DNA from: JAFLTL01 sp964389525
GTDB lineage: Bacteria > Bacteroidota > Bacteroidia > Bacteroidales > Muribaculaceae
Direction: 5' to 3'
NCBI GenBank assembly: GCA_964389525.1
Contig: CAYMEX010000019.1
Coordinates: 1-46,988 of the forward strand
DNA length: 46,988 nt
In this document: positions 8,443-17,514 of the stretch, one piece after another
Position numbering within the stretch: position 1 is the stretch's first letter
Layout: the number at the start of each line of letters is the position of its first letter
Program-made: the position numbers and the translations under genes
The notes under the pieces: generated by a model
What the model was told of the DNA's origin: nothing
What the model saw: only the letters and a program-made list of their open reading frames with translations
The model's database searches: none

Positions 8443-10047
8443 TCAGAATGCGCGGCAATACATGGCCCACATTTTCTTGGCAAGCTCGTCCCAATAAGCC
8501 ACGGCTGAGCCGGCGAAGTCACGTGTATAGCCCGTGAGGAACGCATTGGCCTCTGCCTCGCCTTTCTCGGCGAGTATCGACGCATAGCGGCTCTCCACAT
8601 ACGGCATCTCCGATTGTCCCTTGTCGACGAAGTGGTCAAATCCCTTGCGCATCATGTCGCGTGTCTGGCCGTATTTCACTGTCGCGAGCTTGTTGGCTTC
8701 ACGGAAAGCCCACACGATTGAAGTGGGATCGTTGCGCCACTGTCCGCATACGCTGAACGCCATCGGCAGTTCGGTAGTGCCGCAGAACACAGGTATGCGC
8801 GGGCTCTGTCCGGGATTGTCGAACGACAGCCACACGACACCGCCCACAGCGTCGGGCAGCCAGCCACGCAGCTGTATGACGGTCGAGTAAGCGCAGTTGG
8901 GTACAGCCACAGTGCGGTGTCCGGCAGTGGTCTCCGGTTTCAGTCCATTGATGAGCGCACGCATGTCGCCGGTCATCCATGGGTTGGCATACGGGCTGAT
9001 GATCGTGTCGACCTGCTCCGATCCACGCGTCTTGCGTGTGATCTTCATCTTGCCGATAGGATCCATGTCGGAACCTTCATATGTCTCTGTGAGCAGATAC
9101 ATAACGTCGGCCGCCGAGAGCTGCCTGTCGGGCTTGACGCTGACCGGAAGCTCCTCCATCTCCTGTGTCAGACCGAGCGACGGGGCGATCTTGTTCAGCA
9201 GATAGTATTCTCTTACGCTATAGGCCTTCGGCTCATTGAAGTAGTTGCCGCCGGCATATGCCTTCCAGAATTTGAACTCCCCTTTTCCGTCCCACAGCTT
9301 CATGCGCCTGGCCACATCGTAGACATTCTCCGAAGCCATGTAGTTGGCCGTGTCAGAGAGATTGAGAGTCGATATACGCGGCACGTTGGCCGATACGCCC
9401 ACATGATCGTCGGGGATGCGAACGGCAGCCCACACGGCACCGATCTTGTCGGGACCCTCGCCGAATATCTCGAAATGCCACACCTCGTCGGGGTCGGCTA
9501 TCGTCAGGCACTCGCCGTCGTCGCCATAGCCGTATTCTTTTGTCAGCCTGTCCATCAGCCTGATCGCCTCGCGTGCTGTGGTGCATCGCTGCAGAGCCAG
9601 CCGCTCAAGCTCCTCGATATAGAAAAGTCCTTTTTCATTGCGCAGTTCTTTGCGTCCCGAGATAGTTGTCTCGCCGATACCGAGTTGCTTCTCGTTGAGG
9701 CAGGGATATGCCGTATTCACGAAACGGTAGGTCTGACGCGCCTCGGGTATCTCCCCCACCTTGACCATGCCGCGCGTGCCGTTCGACAGATCGGTGTGCA
9801 TGCGGCCTGTATAGACTGCCACCGTCGTGTCTCTGTCGAGTAAGTAGCCGGGGACGATGTCGACCCATGTGCGGTAATTGCCGTCGCATGTGTGGCTTGT
9901 CATGACCGATCCGTCGGTCGAGGCCTTTTTGCCGACCATGATGCTCGTGCAGCTCATGCGTCCGTCGAGCGTCGGATCATCCCAGTCCTGGGCATTTGAA
10001 ATGACAGCTCCCGCAAGAGCGGCCATAATCAGTATCTTGATTCTCAT
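8443..10047 (-). CDS. Secreted C69 family dipeptidase
   Basis: Ntn-hydrolase of peptidase family C69 (PepD-like), which splits dipeptides. A signal peptide (residues 1 to about 19, MRIKILIMAALAGAVISNA) directs it to the periplasm or outside. Near the mature N-terminus C33 in MSCTSIMVGKKASTDGSV is the expected nucleophile. The family blocks THTCDGNYRTWVDIVPG-like (here TSHTCDGN), GIGETTISGRKEL and the later CTTAREAIRLMDRL are present. At 534 residues the length is normal. The signal peptide and the extra residues before the Cys imply processing before activity. The next gene upstream, a GT2, ends 53 bases away and is unlikely to be functionally linked. Confidence 0.93.
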   Translation of the reverse strand: MRIKILIMAALAGAVISNAQDWDDPTLDGRMSCTSIMVGKKASTDGSVMTSHTCDGNYRTWVDIVPGYLLDRDTTVAVYTGRMHTDLSNGTRGMVKVGEIPEARQTYRFVNTAYPCLNEKQLGIGETTISGRKELRNEKGLFYIEELERLALQRCTTAREAIRLMDRLTKEYGYGDDGECLTIADPDEVWHFEIFGEGPDKIGAVWAAVRIPDDHVGVSANVPRISTLNLSDTANYMASENVYDVARRMKLWDGKGEFKFWKAYAGGNYFNEPKAYSVREYYLLNKIAPSLGLTQEMEELPVSVKPDRQLSAADVMYLLTETYEGSDMDPIGKMKITRKTRGSEQVDTIISPYANPWMTGDMRALINGLKPETTAGHRTVAVPNCAYSTVIQLRGWLPDAVGGVVWLSFDNPGQSPRIPVFCGTTELPMAFSVCGQWRNDPTSIVWAFREANKLATVKYGQTRDMMRKGFDHFVDKGQSEMPYVESRYASILAEKGEAEANAFLTGYTRDFAGSAVAYWDELAKKMWAMYCRAF

Positions 10048-10100
10048 ATGTGTTTTATGAATGGTTTATCACTTTTGCACGCGAGCTACGGTGCGTGGTG

Positions 10101-11114
10101 TCATTTGCCGCGCCGGGCCTCGATCTCCTCGTTTATGTCGCGTCCGCGCCCGAGCAATATCTTCTTGGTGAACGCGCCTATGAAGCCGAGCCCGTATCCA
10201 CCGAGCTGTATCACGCTGGCAGGGATGGCGAGCACACCGACACGCAGACTGCGACTCGACACCCACGCCGATATGCCGATCGCAAGCAGATACACGGCAA
10301 GAGGGATTATCCACATCCATGACCACACTATCGCTAAAATACACATAAGCGCAGCTCCGGCCACAAACACGGCCGGAAAGAAATGCACGATCTTCAGCGA
10401 ACCGGGATAAAGCAGATGCAGTGTTATGCGCGATTTGCCGAACACATAGACCTGACGGAAGAACTTTTGCAGATTTATGCGCCGTTTATGATATACTTTC
10501 TGTTCGGGAAGAAGTCCGATGCGGTAACCGGCGTTTCTGATGCGGGTGCTCATGTCGATGTCCTCGCTGTACATCTCCCTGAATCCGCCGACACGCTCAA
10601 ACACCTCTTTGCGGAAGCCCATGTTGAACGTGCGCGGCGTAAACTTCTCCATGCTCACTTTACCGCCTCTTATACCGCCGGTCGTCAGAAACGACGTCAT
10701 GGCCACGTTTATGGCCTTCTGCGTGTCGCTGAACGACTCGTGAGCCGCATCGGGGCCTCCGAAGCAGTCGAGTGCCGCAAGAGCCTCGGTGCTGTCGAGA
10801 CGCGCGAAATAGTCGGCGGGAGCCACGCAGTCCGAGTCAAAGAATATGAGCCATTCTCCGCGGGCGCGCTCCATGCCGTAGTTACGCGCGGGCGACCGAC
10901 CCTCATTATCCTTGTAATAGTACCTTACGTCGACATCTCTGCCGGCATATCTCTCGCATATGTCGCCGCACGGATCTGTCGAGCCGTCCTCGACGACTAT
11001 GACCTCCACCAGTCCGCGTCCGATCCCCTCTTGCGCCACAAGCGACGCGAGAAGATCATCGATCTCGTTCCGGCGGTTGTACACCGGGACAACTACCGTA
11101 AAACGCGGTGTCAT
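10101..11114 (-). CDS. Family 2 glycosyltransferase with C-terminal membrane segments
   Basis: Inverting GT-A glycosyltransferase. The N-terminal catalytic domain has FTVVVPVYNRRNEIDDLL, VIVVEDGSTD and the DxD motif in WLIFFDSDCVAP. The acceptor-side region includes MYSEDIDMSTRIRNAGYRIG (ED acidic pair). Three to four hydrophobic helices follow from about residue 245, so it is bound to the inner membrane and probably uses a lipid-linked acceptor. It overlaps nspC by 4 bases (ATGA) and is the last gene of the rsfS-ftsH-pcrA-nspC series. Sugar donor and product are unknown. Confidence 0.9.
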   Translation of the reverse strand: MTPRFTVVVPVYNRRNEIDDLLASLVAQEGIGRGLVEVIVVEDGSTDPCGDICERYAGRDVDVRYYYKDNEGRSPARNYGMERARGEWLIFFDSDCVAPADYFARLDSTEALAALDCFGGPDAAHESFSDTQKAINVAMTSFLTTGGIRGGKVSMEKFTPRTFNMGFRKEVFERVGGFREMYSEDIDMSTRIRNAGYRIGLLPEQKVYHKRRINLQKFFRQVYVFGKSRITLHLLYPGSLKIVHFFPAVFVAGAALMCILAIVWSWMWIIPLAVYLLAIGISAWVSSRSLRVGVLAIPASVIQLGGYGLGFIGAFTKKILLGRGRDINEEIEARRGK

Positions 11115-12286
11115 GACATGCGGTATTTATAATCCTCGTAACTGTAGCGGCGCAGATACTTCCAGCCGCCCTCTTTCCCCACAAGCGCGATCGACGGATG
11201 CTGTATGCCGTTGAACATCGTTGTCTTCACCGTCGTGTAGTGGTTCATGTCCTCCAGAGTCAGACGCTGTCCGGCCACAAGAGGCTTGTCGAACCACCAG
11301 TCACCCTTGTAGTCACCGCTCAGACACGAATTACCGCCGAGACGCCATGGCTCGGCACCGGGAGTATGCTCGTCGCAGCTCTCGCTGACGATCGGTTGAT
11401 AGGGCATCTCGAGAGTATCGGGCATGTGGCATGCGAATGATGCGTCGATTATGGCCGTATTGACGCCCTGATTCCTGACAGTGTCGACCACCGATACAAT
11501 CAGATCGCCGGTGCGCCATGTAAACGCGCTGCCGGGTTCAAGTATCACGCTGACTCCCGGATGTTTCTCTCTGAATTGTTTGAGTAATGCTATAAGATGC
11601 TCGCGGTCATATCCCTCTTTGGTCATAAGGTGGCCCCCACCCATATTCACCCATTTCACACGGTCGATCAGGTGCCCGAACTGTTCTTCAAACGCCTTCA
11701 GCACCTGCTCGAGATCGTAGGATGTCGACTCGCACAGCTGATGGAAATGCAGTCCCTCGATTCCCTCTGGCAGACCGTCATGAAGCATGTCGGCGGTGAC
11801 ACCGAAACGCGATCCGGGCAGTGCCGGATTGTATATGTCCGTTTCGATCACCGAACACTGCGGATTCACCCTTAGTCCGGGCGACACTCTGCGGTCGGGA
11901 TTCCGACGGTTATATTCTTCTACCGCGCCCCTGAATTTAGCCCACTGGCTCAGCGAGTTGAATGTTATATGGCTGCTTCCTTCAAGATACTTTTCTATCG
12001 TCTCGGTCGTGTAGGCCGGACAATAGCTGTGCACCCGGCAGCCAAGTTCCTCATTGCCGAGCATCATCTCGTTCAGCGAACTGGCCGTGCACTTCACGCC
12101 ATATTCCCTGAATATATCGAAGGTACGCCACAGAGCATTGGCCTTGAAAGCCATGATGATCTCGACACCGGCCCGGCGTGCCACATCGGTTATCACATCA
12201 AGATTTCCGCGCAGACGTTCCTCATACACCACATAGCACGGCGTAGGTATCATCCCGTTATCCATTGCTGTATCTTCGCTTGACAT
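11111..12286 (-). CDS. nspC: Carboxynorspermidine/carboxyspermidine decarboxylase
   Basis: PLP-dependent decarboxylase of the alanine-racemase fold that performs the last step of norspermidine or spermidine synthesis. In gut Bacteroidales the product is mainly spermidine. The PLP lysine is K48 in IIMAFKANALW, and glycine-rich phosphate binding is seen in VKWVNMGGGHLM. FACHMPDTLEMPYQP and GGNSCLSGD are typical NspC blocks, the latter carrying the cross-subunit cysteine. At 391 residues it is full length. An alternative start at M8 would shorten a non-conserved N-terminus. The partner dehydrogenase is not in the window. It starts 6 bases after the helicase gene. Confidence 0.94.
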   Translation of the reverse strand: MSSEDTAMDNGMIPTPCYVVYEERLRGNLDVITDVARRAGVEIIMAFKANALWRTFDIFREYGVKCTASSLNEMMLGNEELGCRVHSYCPAYTTETIEKYLEGSSHITFNSLSQWAKFRGAVEEYNRRNPDRRVSPGLRVNPQCSVIETDIYNPALPGSRFGVTADMLHDGLPEGIEGLHFHQLCESTSYDLEQVLKAFEEQFGHLIDRVKWVNMGGGHLMTKEGYDREHLIALLKQFREKHPGVSVILEPGSAFTWRTGDLIVSVVDTVRNQGVNTAIIDASFACHMPDTLEMPYQPIVSESCDEHTPGAEPWRLGGNSCLSGDYKGDWWFDKPLVAGQRLTLEDMNHYTTVKTTMFNGIQHPSIALVGKEGGWKYLRRYSYEDYKYRMS

Positions 12287-12292
12287 TATATA

Positions 12293-14638
12293 TTACAACT
12301 GCTTGATTTTGGCAAATTTCAATAAAAGTATCTTAGTCTCGACATTTGAGAATCTCACCGTTATGCGTGCGTCGGGCTGAGTTGTGTCGACCTTCACGAT
12401 CACACCTCTGCCGAAACGCTGATGCTCGATCGTGTTGCCGGCTTCAAGCTCATCGGCGGCATACGTCCTGAACCCGTCGGCTGTAGCCGCAGTTGCCGCG
12501 GCCGCCCCACTGCTGCGCCGCAGCTCGCTTATCGGCTTGAAATTACCCTCCATTGCCGGCTGCTGATACTGACGCGTCGATGCACCTGAGCCCACCACAC
12601 TTCTCTGGTACTTCGAGACAGGATTAAACCCGCCCCATTCGCTGCCGCCCGACAATGTCGTCCCGGTGGCCATGTGCAGATAGCGCTTGTCTATATCCCG
12701 CAGGAAGCGCGACGGCGAGCACGAGACCGTCTGCCCGTTTCTGATTCTCGACGAGGCATAAGAGAGCATACAGAATTTCTTTGCTCTCGTGATAGCGACG
12801 TAAAGCAGACGGCGTTCCTCCTCGACTGCCTGCGCCGACGACTGCGACATGGCTGCCGGGAAGAGATCTTCCTCGACACCTACGACAAAAACATTGCTGA
12901 ACTCAAGCCCCTTCGACGCATGCACCGTCATCAGTGTCACCGACTCCTTGTCACCATCCTCCCCCTCGCGGTCAAAGTCAGTGGCAAGCGATACCTCGCG
13001 CAGGAAATCGGAGAGCGAAGTCTCTTCTCCGCGTCCCTCCTCGATGCGTCCGAGCACAAACTCGTGTGTGCCGTTGAGAAGTTCCTGCAGGTTCTCCTGC
13101 TTTGATATGCTCTCGGGCGTACGGTCGGTTAGCAGCATCGAGAGAAGCTGTGTGCGCTGTATTATCTTTTCCGACAGCTCATCGGCAGGGATCTTCTGCT
13201 CGTTCAGCTCAATGAATCCCTTTATGAGGTTCACGAAACCGTCGAGTTTCTTCATTGTGCCGCTGTTGACCTGCAAGTCATGCTGGTCGGGATTGTTAAG
13301 CACATCCCAGATGCTTGTATTACCGATAATCGCGCAACGCGTCAGCTTGTTCAGTGTCGTTTCTCCTATGCCGCGCGCCGGGAAATTGATGATGCGCTTC
13401 AGAGCCTCGTCATCTTCGGGGTTCACGGCCATGCGGAAATATGCTACCGCATCCTTGATCTCCTTGCGCTGGTAGAACGAAAGACCACCGTAGATACGGT
13501 AAGGTATATTGCGCTTCCTCAACGACTCCTCGAGTATGCGCGACTGCGCGTTTGTGCGGTAAAGCACCGCAAATTCCTCATATGAGTCGTGGCTCGACAT
13601 CTTCACCTGCGATATGCGGTTTGACACTAGAAAGCTCTCCTCGAAGTCGCTGTAGCTCTGCACCACCTCGATCGGCGAGCCCTCCTCGTTGTGCGAGAAG
13701 ACGTGTTTTCTGATCTGCTCCGTATTTTTCTCTATCAGCGAGTTGGCCGCGTTGATTATATTCTGTGTCGAACGATAGTTCTGCTCGAGTTTGAAGATGC
13801 GCAGCCCGGGATATGCGTTTTTCAGCGTCAGTATGTTGCGTATGTTCGCTCCGCGGAAAGAGTAGATACTCTGCGCGTCATCGCCCACGACCGACAGATT
13901 GCCGAGTCCTTTGGTCAGCAGAGTGATGATCTGGTGCTGTGCAAAGTTGGTGTCCTGATACTCGTCGACAAGCACATACCTGAAAAACTCACGGTAGTGG
14001 TTCAGTATGTCGGGATTGCCGCGCAGCAGATCGTGGGTGTAGTAAAGCAGATCGTCGAAATCCATCGCCTCGGCCACGTGACATCGCTGCATATACGTCC
14101 TGTATATCGCGTATATCAGAGGCCGCTTGGCTCTGCGGTCGGCCTCCAGCAGATCCTTGTCGCCGGCATACGCCTCAGGCGACATCAGGGCGTTTTTGGC
14201 CATAGAGATCGCACCGGCCACCGTCGACGGCTTGTATATCTTGTCGTCAAGCCCCATATCCTTGATGATCGTCTTTATCAGCGACTTGGAGTCAGCGGCG
14301 TCATATATGGTGAAATTCCGGTTAAACCCTATACGGTCGGAGTGTATGTGCAGTATTCGCGAAAAGATCGAGTGGAAAGTTCCCATCCACAACTTGTTGG
14401 CGACACCCGCGCCGACAAGCTCGGTGATGCGCTCGCGCATCTCGCGCGCAGCCTTGTTGGTGAATGTCAGCGCCAGTATGCGCCACGGTTCATACCCGTG
14501 GGTGAGCAGGTGCACGATCTTGTATGTCAGAACGCGGGTCTTGCCTGATCCGGCACCCGCTATGACAAGCTGAGGGCCGTCGATATACACGACGGCCTCA
14601 CGCTGCTGGCTGTTAAGTCTCGACAAATAGTCGTCCAT
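12293..14638 (-). CDS. pcrA: ATP-dependent DNA helicase, PcrA/UvrD type
   Basis: Superfamily 1A 3'-5' DNA helicase for repair and replication fork maintenance. Motif Q/I reads LNSQQREAV with Walker A AGAGSGKT (about residues 27-34). Motif II is VDEYQDTN and motif III GDDAQSIYSFRGA. Motif IV is EQNYRST, motif V TVHASKGLEF and motif VI VAITRAKK. The C-terminus (EHQRFGRGVIVKVDTTQP) is the Tudor-like domain of PcrA/UvrD that contacts RNA polymerase. At 781 residues it is complete. It lies 18 bases after the DUF4250 gene and 6 bases before nspC. Confidence 0.95.
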   Translation of the reverse strand: MDDYLSRLNSQQREAVVYIDGPQLVIAGAGSGKTRVLTYKIVHLLTHGYEPWRILALTFTNKAAREMRERITELVGAGVANKLWMGTFHSIFSRILHIHSDRIGFNRNFTIYDAADSKSLIKTIIKDMGLDDKIYKPSTVAGAISMAKNALMSPEAYAGDKDLLEADRRAKRPLIYAIYRTYMQRCHVAEAMDFDDLLYYTHDLLRGNPDILNHYREFFRYVLVDEYQDTNFAQHQIITLLTKGLGNLSVVGDDAQSIYSFRGANIRNILTLKNAYPGLRIFKLEQNYRSTQNIINAANSLIEKNTEQIRKHVFSHNEEGSPIEVVQSYSDFEESFLVSNRISQVKMSSHDSYEEFAVLYRTNAQSRILEESLRKRNIPYRIYGGLSFYQRKEIKDAVAYFRMAVNPEDDEALKRIINFPARGIGETTLNKLTRCAIIGNTSIWDVLNNPDQHDLQVNSGTMKKLDGFVNLIKGFIELNEQKIPADELSEKIIQRTQLLSMLLTDRTPESISKQENLQELLNGTHEFVLGRIEEGRGEETSLSDFLREVSLATDFDREGEDGDKESVTLMTVHASKGLEFSNVFVVGVEEDLFPAAMSQSSAQAVEEERRLLYVAITRAKKFCMLSYASSRIRNGQTVSCSPSRFLRDIDKRYLHMATGTTLSGGSEWGGFNPVSKYQRSVVGSGASTRQYQQPAMEGNFKPISELRRSSGAAAATAATADGFRTYAADELEAGNTIEHQRFGRGVIVKVDTTQPDARITVRFSNVETKILLLKFAKIKQL

Positions 14639-14656
14639 CAGTGATAACAGAGGTTT

Positions 14657-14836
14657 CTATCTGAACTGATTTAATTCCTTCTGATACTGAAACCCGACCG
14701 ATCTCAGTTTCTTTTCAAGCTCTTCCCGGTCAAGGTCCATGTCGTCGCAGAGGGAGTCGAGATCGGCATATCGGTCACGCAGCATGGTGTTCAGCCAGCT
14801 GTAGAGCATTATCGGGTCACTTGGAGGTGTTGTCAT
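14657..14836 (-). CDS. DUF4250 small protein overlapping ftsH
   Basis: A 59-codon gene: it begins MTTPPSDPIMLYSWLNTM and continues LRDRYADLDSLCDDMDLDREELEKKL. This matches the DUF4250 family (about 60 residues; DPIMLLS..N..LRD, then an LDDLCDDLDLD acidic helix and a short C-terminal segment). The ATG lies 20 bases inside the 3' end of ftsH in another frame, and the stop is 18 bases before the helicase start, so it is translated from the same message. The function of the family is unknown. The conserved acidic, helix-turn-helix-like layout is seen; no role is claimed. Confidence 0.82.
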   Translation of the reverse strand: MTTPPSDPIMLYSWLNTMLRDRYADLDSLCDDMDLDREELEKKLRSVGFQYQKELNQFR

Positions 14837-16934
14837 CGTTTTTGGGTTCGGAGTCCTGTGTTGAGGGCGTTTCGTCCGTCACATCGGTTGCCTCGGCCTC
14901 GGTGACGGCGGCTTCGGGTGGAAGCGGCGGAAGTTCGGGTGCGCCTGCGCCATCATTACCGTCGGTACTCTCACTTGTGCTCTGCGGCAGATTCTTCACA
15001 TCCGACGTCGCGAAATTCTTTGCGGCCAGTATCTCGTCTGATCTCGACGCCCACTTGCGTTTGCCGAAGATCTGCTCGACATCCTCGGTGAAGATCACCT
15101 CGCGCTTTATCAGCACTTCGGCAAGCTCGTTATGCCCCTTGGCATATTCTGTCAGTATCGCCTTCGCGCGCTCATACTGCTCCGCGATTATGCGCGACAC
15201 CTCCTCGTCGATCAGTCGGGCGCGCTCGTTGCTGTAAGGCTTGGAGAACCCGTAGTCCTGCCCCGTCGAGTCATAATACGACAGGTTCGGCATATTCGGG
15301 CTCATGCCATAGTAAACGACCATCGCATAGGCCTGCTTGGTCACACGCTCGAGGTCGTTGGCCGCTCCCGTCGATATGCGTCCGAGGAAAAGCTCTTCGG
15401 CAGCACGTCCGCCAAGCGTGGCGCATATCTCGTCGAGGAGAGCCTGGGTCGGTGTGATCTGTCGCTCCTCGGGCAGATACCATGCAGCTCCGAGAGCCTT
15501 GCCGCGAGGCACGATAGTCACCTTGATAAGCGGACTCGCATATTGCAGATGCCATGACACGGTCGCGTGGCCGGCCTCATGCACGGCTATTGATTTCTTC
15601 TCCTCGTCGGTAGTGATTTTCGTGCGCTTCTCAAGACCGCCGATTATGCGGTCGACAGCGTCGATGAAGTCCTGCCGGTCTACACTTTTCTTGTTGTGTC
15701 GGGCGGCTATCAGAGCAGCCTCGTTGCAGACGTTGGCGATATCGGCTCCCGAGAAGCCGGGAGTCTGGCGTGCGAGCAGATCCACATCGACACTTACGTC
15801 GGTCTTGATGCCGCGCAGATGCACGTTGAATATCGCCACACGGTCGTTAAGATCGGGAAGCTCGACATATATCTGGCGGTCGAAACGTCCGGCACGCAGC
15901 AGAGCCTTGTCGAGTATGTCGGCGCGGTTGGTTGCAGCGAGTATTATCACGCCGCTGTTGGTGCCGAAACCGTCCATCTCTGTCAGCAGCTGGTTCAGGG
16001 TGTTCTCGCGCTCGTCGTTGGCACCCATGTTGGGGTTCTTGCCACGTGCGCGGCCCACGGCGTCGATCTCGTCGATAAACACGATGCAGGGAGCCTTCTC
16101 CTTGGCCTGACGGAACAGGTCTCTGACACGCGATGCGCCCACACCCACAAACATCTCCACAAAGTCGCTGCCCGACATCGAGAAGAAAGGCACATTAGCC
16201 TCTCCGGCCACCGCCTTAGCAAGCAGCGTCTTGCCGGTTCCGGGAGGGCCTACAAGAAGCGCGCCCTTGGGTATCTTGCCGCCAAGATCGGTGTAACGCT
16301 GCGGATTTTTAAGGAACTCGACTATCTCGGCGATTTCGGTTTTGGCCTCAGAGAGACCGGCCACATCCTTGAATGTCACCTTCACCGGGCCGTCTTTGTC
16401 GAAGATCTGAGCCTTTGACTTGCCCACGCTGAACACTCCGCCGGGGCCTCCCCCGCCGTCGCGGCCCGACATGCGGCGCATGAAGAATATCCAGAAACCG
16501 ATAAGCAGAAGCACCGGGCCGAACGTCCAGAGCAGAGAGAAGAAATCGCTCTCGCGCTCATACGACACTTCGCCGTCAAACACTCCTTGCGCACGCCACT
16601 GGTCTATCTTGTCCTGCAGCTTGTCGGCCGAGGGGATATCGGCTACCACTCTGGCCGATGTGTTGCCGGCGCCGTCGACATGCAGTTGCGATTCATGAAA
16701 GATCGATTTCGCCAGTGAATCGGTCAGGAAGCCTTCCGCCTGCTGTTTCTTGGAGAAAACCACTATCTTCTTCACGCCTCCCGATGCCACATAATTCTCA
16801 AAATCGGAGTAACTTACCTCTTTTGTGTTGTCATCGAGATAAAGCAGTCCTGCCAGACACACCAAAATCACAGCATACATCCAGTACATGCTGAATTTGA
16901 TCGTCCGCTTTTTTCTGGGAGTGTTGGGTAACAT
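14817..16934 (-). CDS. ftsH: ATP-dependent zinc metalloprotease FtsH
   Basis: Inner-membrane AAA+ protease that degrades misfolded membrane proteins and regulatory proteins. Two membrane segments (about residues 16-33 and 135-152) flank a periplasmic domain. The AAA module has Walker A GPPGTGKT (229-236), Walker B CIVFIDEIDAVG (about 283-294) and the second region of homology near ATNRADILDKALLRAGRFDR. The zinc site is HEAGH (452-456), with a third ligand expected at the Asp in GAANDLERV. A low-complexity acidic tail follows residue about 650. At 705 residues it is full length. It follows rsfS by 48 bases, a common Bacteroidota arrangement. Confidence 0.97.
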   Translation of the reverse strand: MLPNTPRKKRTIKFSMYWMYAVILVCLAGLLYLDDNTKEVSYSDFENYVASGGVKKIVVFSKKQQAEGFLTDSLAKSIFHESQLHVDGAGNTSARVVADIPSADKLQDKIDQWRAQGVFDGEVSYERESDFFSLLWTFGPVLLLIGFWIFFMRRMSGRDGGGGPGGVFSVGKSKAQIFDKDGPVKVTFKDVAGLSEAKTEIAEIVEFLKNPQRYTDLGGKIPKGALLVGPPGTGKTLLAKAVAGEANVPFFSMSGSDFVEMFVGVGASRVRDLFRQAKEKAPCIVFIDEIDAVGRARGKNPNMGANDERENTLNQLLTEMDGFGTNSGVIILAATNRADILDKALLRAGRFDRQIYVELPDLNDRVAIFNVHLRGIKTDVSVDVDLLARQTPGFSGADIANVCNEAALIAARHNKKSVDRQDFIDAVDRIIGGLEKRTKITTDEEKKSIAVHEAGHATVSWHLQYASPLIKVTIVPRGKALGAAWYLPEERQITPTQALLDEICATLGGRAAEELFLGRISTGAANDLERVTKQAYAMVVYYGMSPNMPNLSYYDSTGQDYGFSKPYSNERARLIDEEVSRIIAEQYERAKAILTEYAKGHNELAEVLIKREVIFTEDVEQIFGKRKWASRSDEILAAKNFATSDVKNLPQSTSESTDGNDGAGAPELPPLPPEAAVTEAEATDVTDETPSTQDSEPKNDDNTSK

Positions 16935-16982
16935 TATGTCGGTTTAGGGCTGATGAATTCTTTTTTTATAACACTATAGGGA

Positions 16983-17342
16983 TCAGTCGAGATCAGGCAC
17001 TTCTGTGATTTTGCCGTCGCTCCAGAGTTCCTCGAGATTGTAGAGCTGACGCGTCTCGGGTATGAATACATGCACCAGCACACTACCGTAGTCGATCACT
17101 ATCCATTGGGAATTTTTATAGCCGTCGTAGTTATAAGGCTTTATACCGCCCTCTTTCTGCACATACTCGCGTATGCTGTCGGCTATCGACGAGACGTGCA
17201 TCGACGACGTGCCCTCGCAGATGATGAACCGGTCCATACCCGCTCCCTCGACTCCCGAGAGATCGACTATTGTGATGCCCTTTCCCTTACGTTCCTGTAT
17301 TCCCTCTGTTATTAATTGATCGAGATTCCTTTTTTCACTCAT
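16983..17342 (-). CDS. rsfS: Ribosomal silencing factor RsfS
   Basis: Binds L14 of the 50S subunit and blocks subunit joining in starvation. The 119-residue protein shows the family blocks DRFIICEGTSSMHVSSIADSI, NSQWIVIDYGSVLVHVF and RQLYNLEELWSDG. It is full length. It is the first gene of a minus-strand series continuing into ftsH, with a predicted promoter about 40 bases upstream. The leader contains a small GGCGC/GCGCC hairpin (17359-17374). Confidence 0.95.
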   Translation of the reverse strand: MSEKRNLDQLITEGIQERKGKGITIVDLSGVEGAGMDRFIICEGTSSMHVSSIADSIREYVQKEGGIKPYNYDGYKNSQWIVIDYGSVLVHVFIPETRQLYNLEELWSDGKITEVPDLD

Positions 17343-17382
17343 TTGGTTCTGTTGTGGCGGCGCAATGAGGCGCCTTGTCCTA

Positions 17383-17390
17383 CAAAGTTA
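17383..17390 (-). promoter_or_regulatory. Predicted -7 box for rsfS-ftsH
   Basis: Read on the minus strand, TAACTTTG fits the TAnnTTTG consensus, 40 bases before the rsfS start. No clear TTTG is seen at -33, so confidence is limited. Confidence 0.45.
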
Positions 17391-17404
17391 ATTAAATATT
17401 TATA

Positions 17405-17456
17405 CGAAGCGTTGAAACTTAAGACAATTTAAAATGCGATAAGTATAAATCACTTC
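17405..17456. repeat. Short inverted-repeat element, copy A
   Basis: Arms CGAAGCGTTGAAACTTAA (17405-17422) and the reverse complement of 17439-17456 (GAAGTGATTTATACTTAT) are imperfect copies of one sequence. The stretch 17428-17456 matches, in reverse complement and with 3 differences in 29 bases, the left arm region of the element at 35889-36084. It sits between rsfS and the mutarotase gene. Confidence 0.65.
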
Positions 17457-17458
17457 AT

Positions 17459-17466
17459 TATATTTG
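17459..17466 (+). promoter_or_regulatory. Predicted -7 box for the mutarotase gene
   Basis: TATATTTG fits TAnnTTTG and starts 3 bases after inverted-repeat copy A, leaving a leader of about 40 bases. No good -33 element is visible; the expected position falls inside the repeat. Confidence 0.5.
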
Positions 17467-17514
17467 CGTCTCATAACCCATGCAGCCCTGTTTCTGATTT
17501 AAAGAAAAAAGACA

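Noticed and set aside
8917..9843. 308-codon open frame on the plus strand opposite the C69 dipeptidase
   Set aside because: Antisense shadow of a gene with clear family similarity, signal peptide and terminator.
10083..10105. CACGC/GCGTG hairpin between the C69 peptidase and GT2 genes as a terminator
   Set aside because: The stem has only five pairs and no T-run.
13691..14548. 285-codon open frame on the plus strand opposite the PcrA/UvrD helicase
   Set aside because: Antisense shadow; the helicase motifs are intact on the minus strand.
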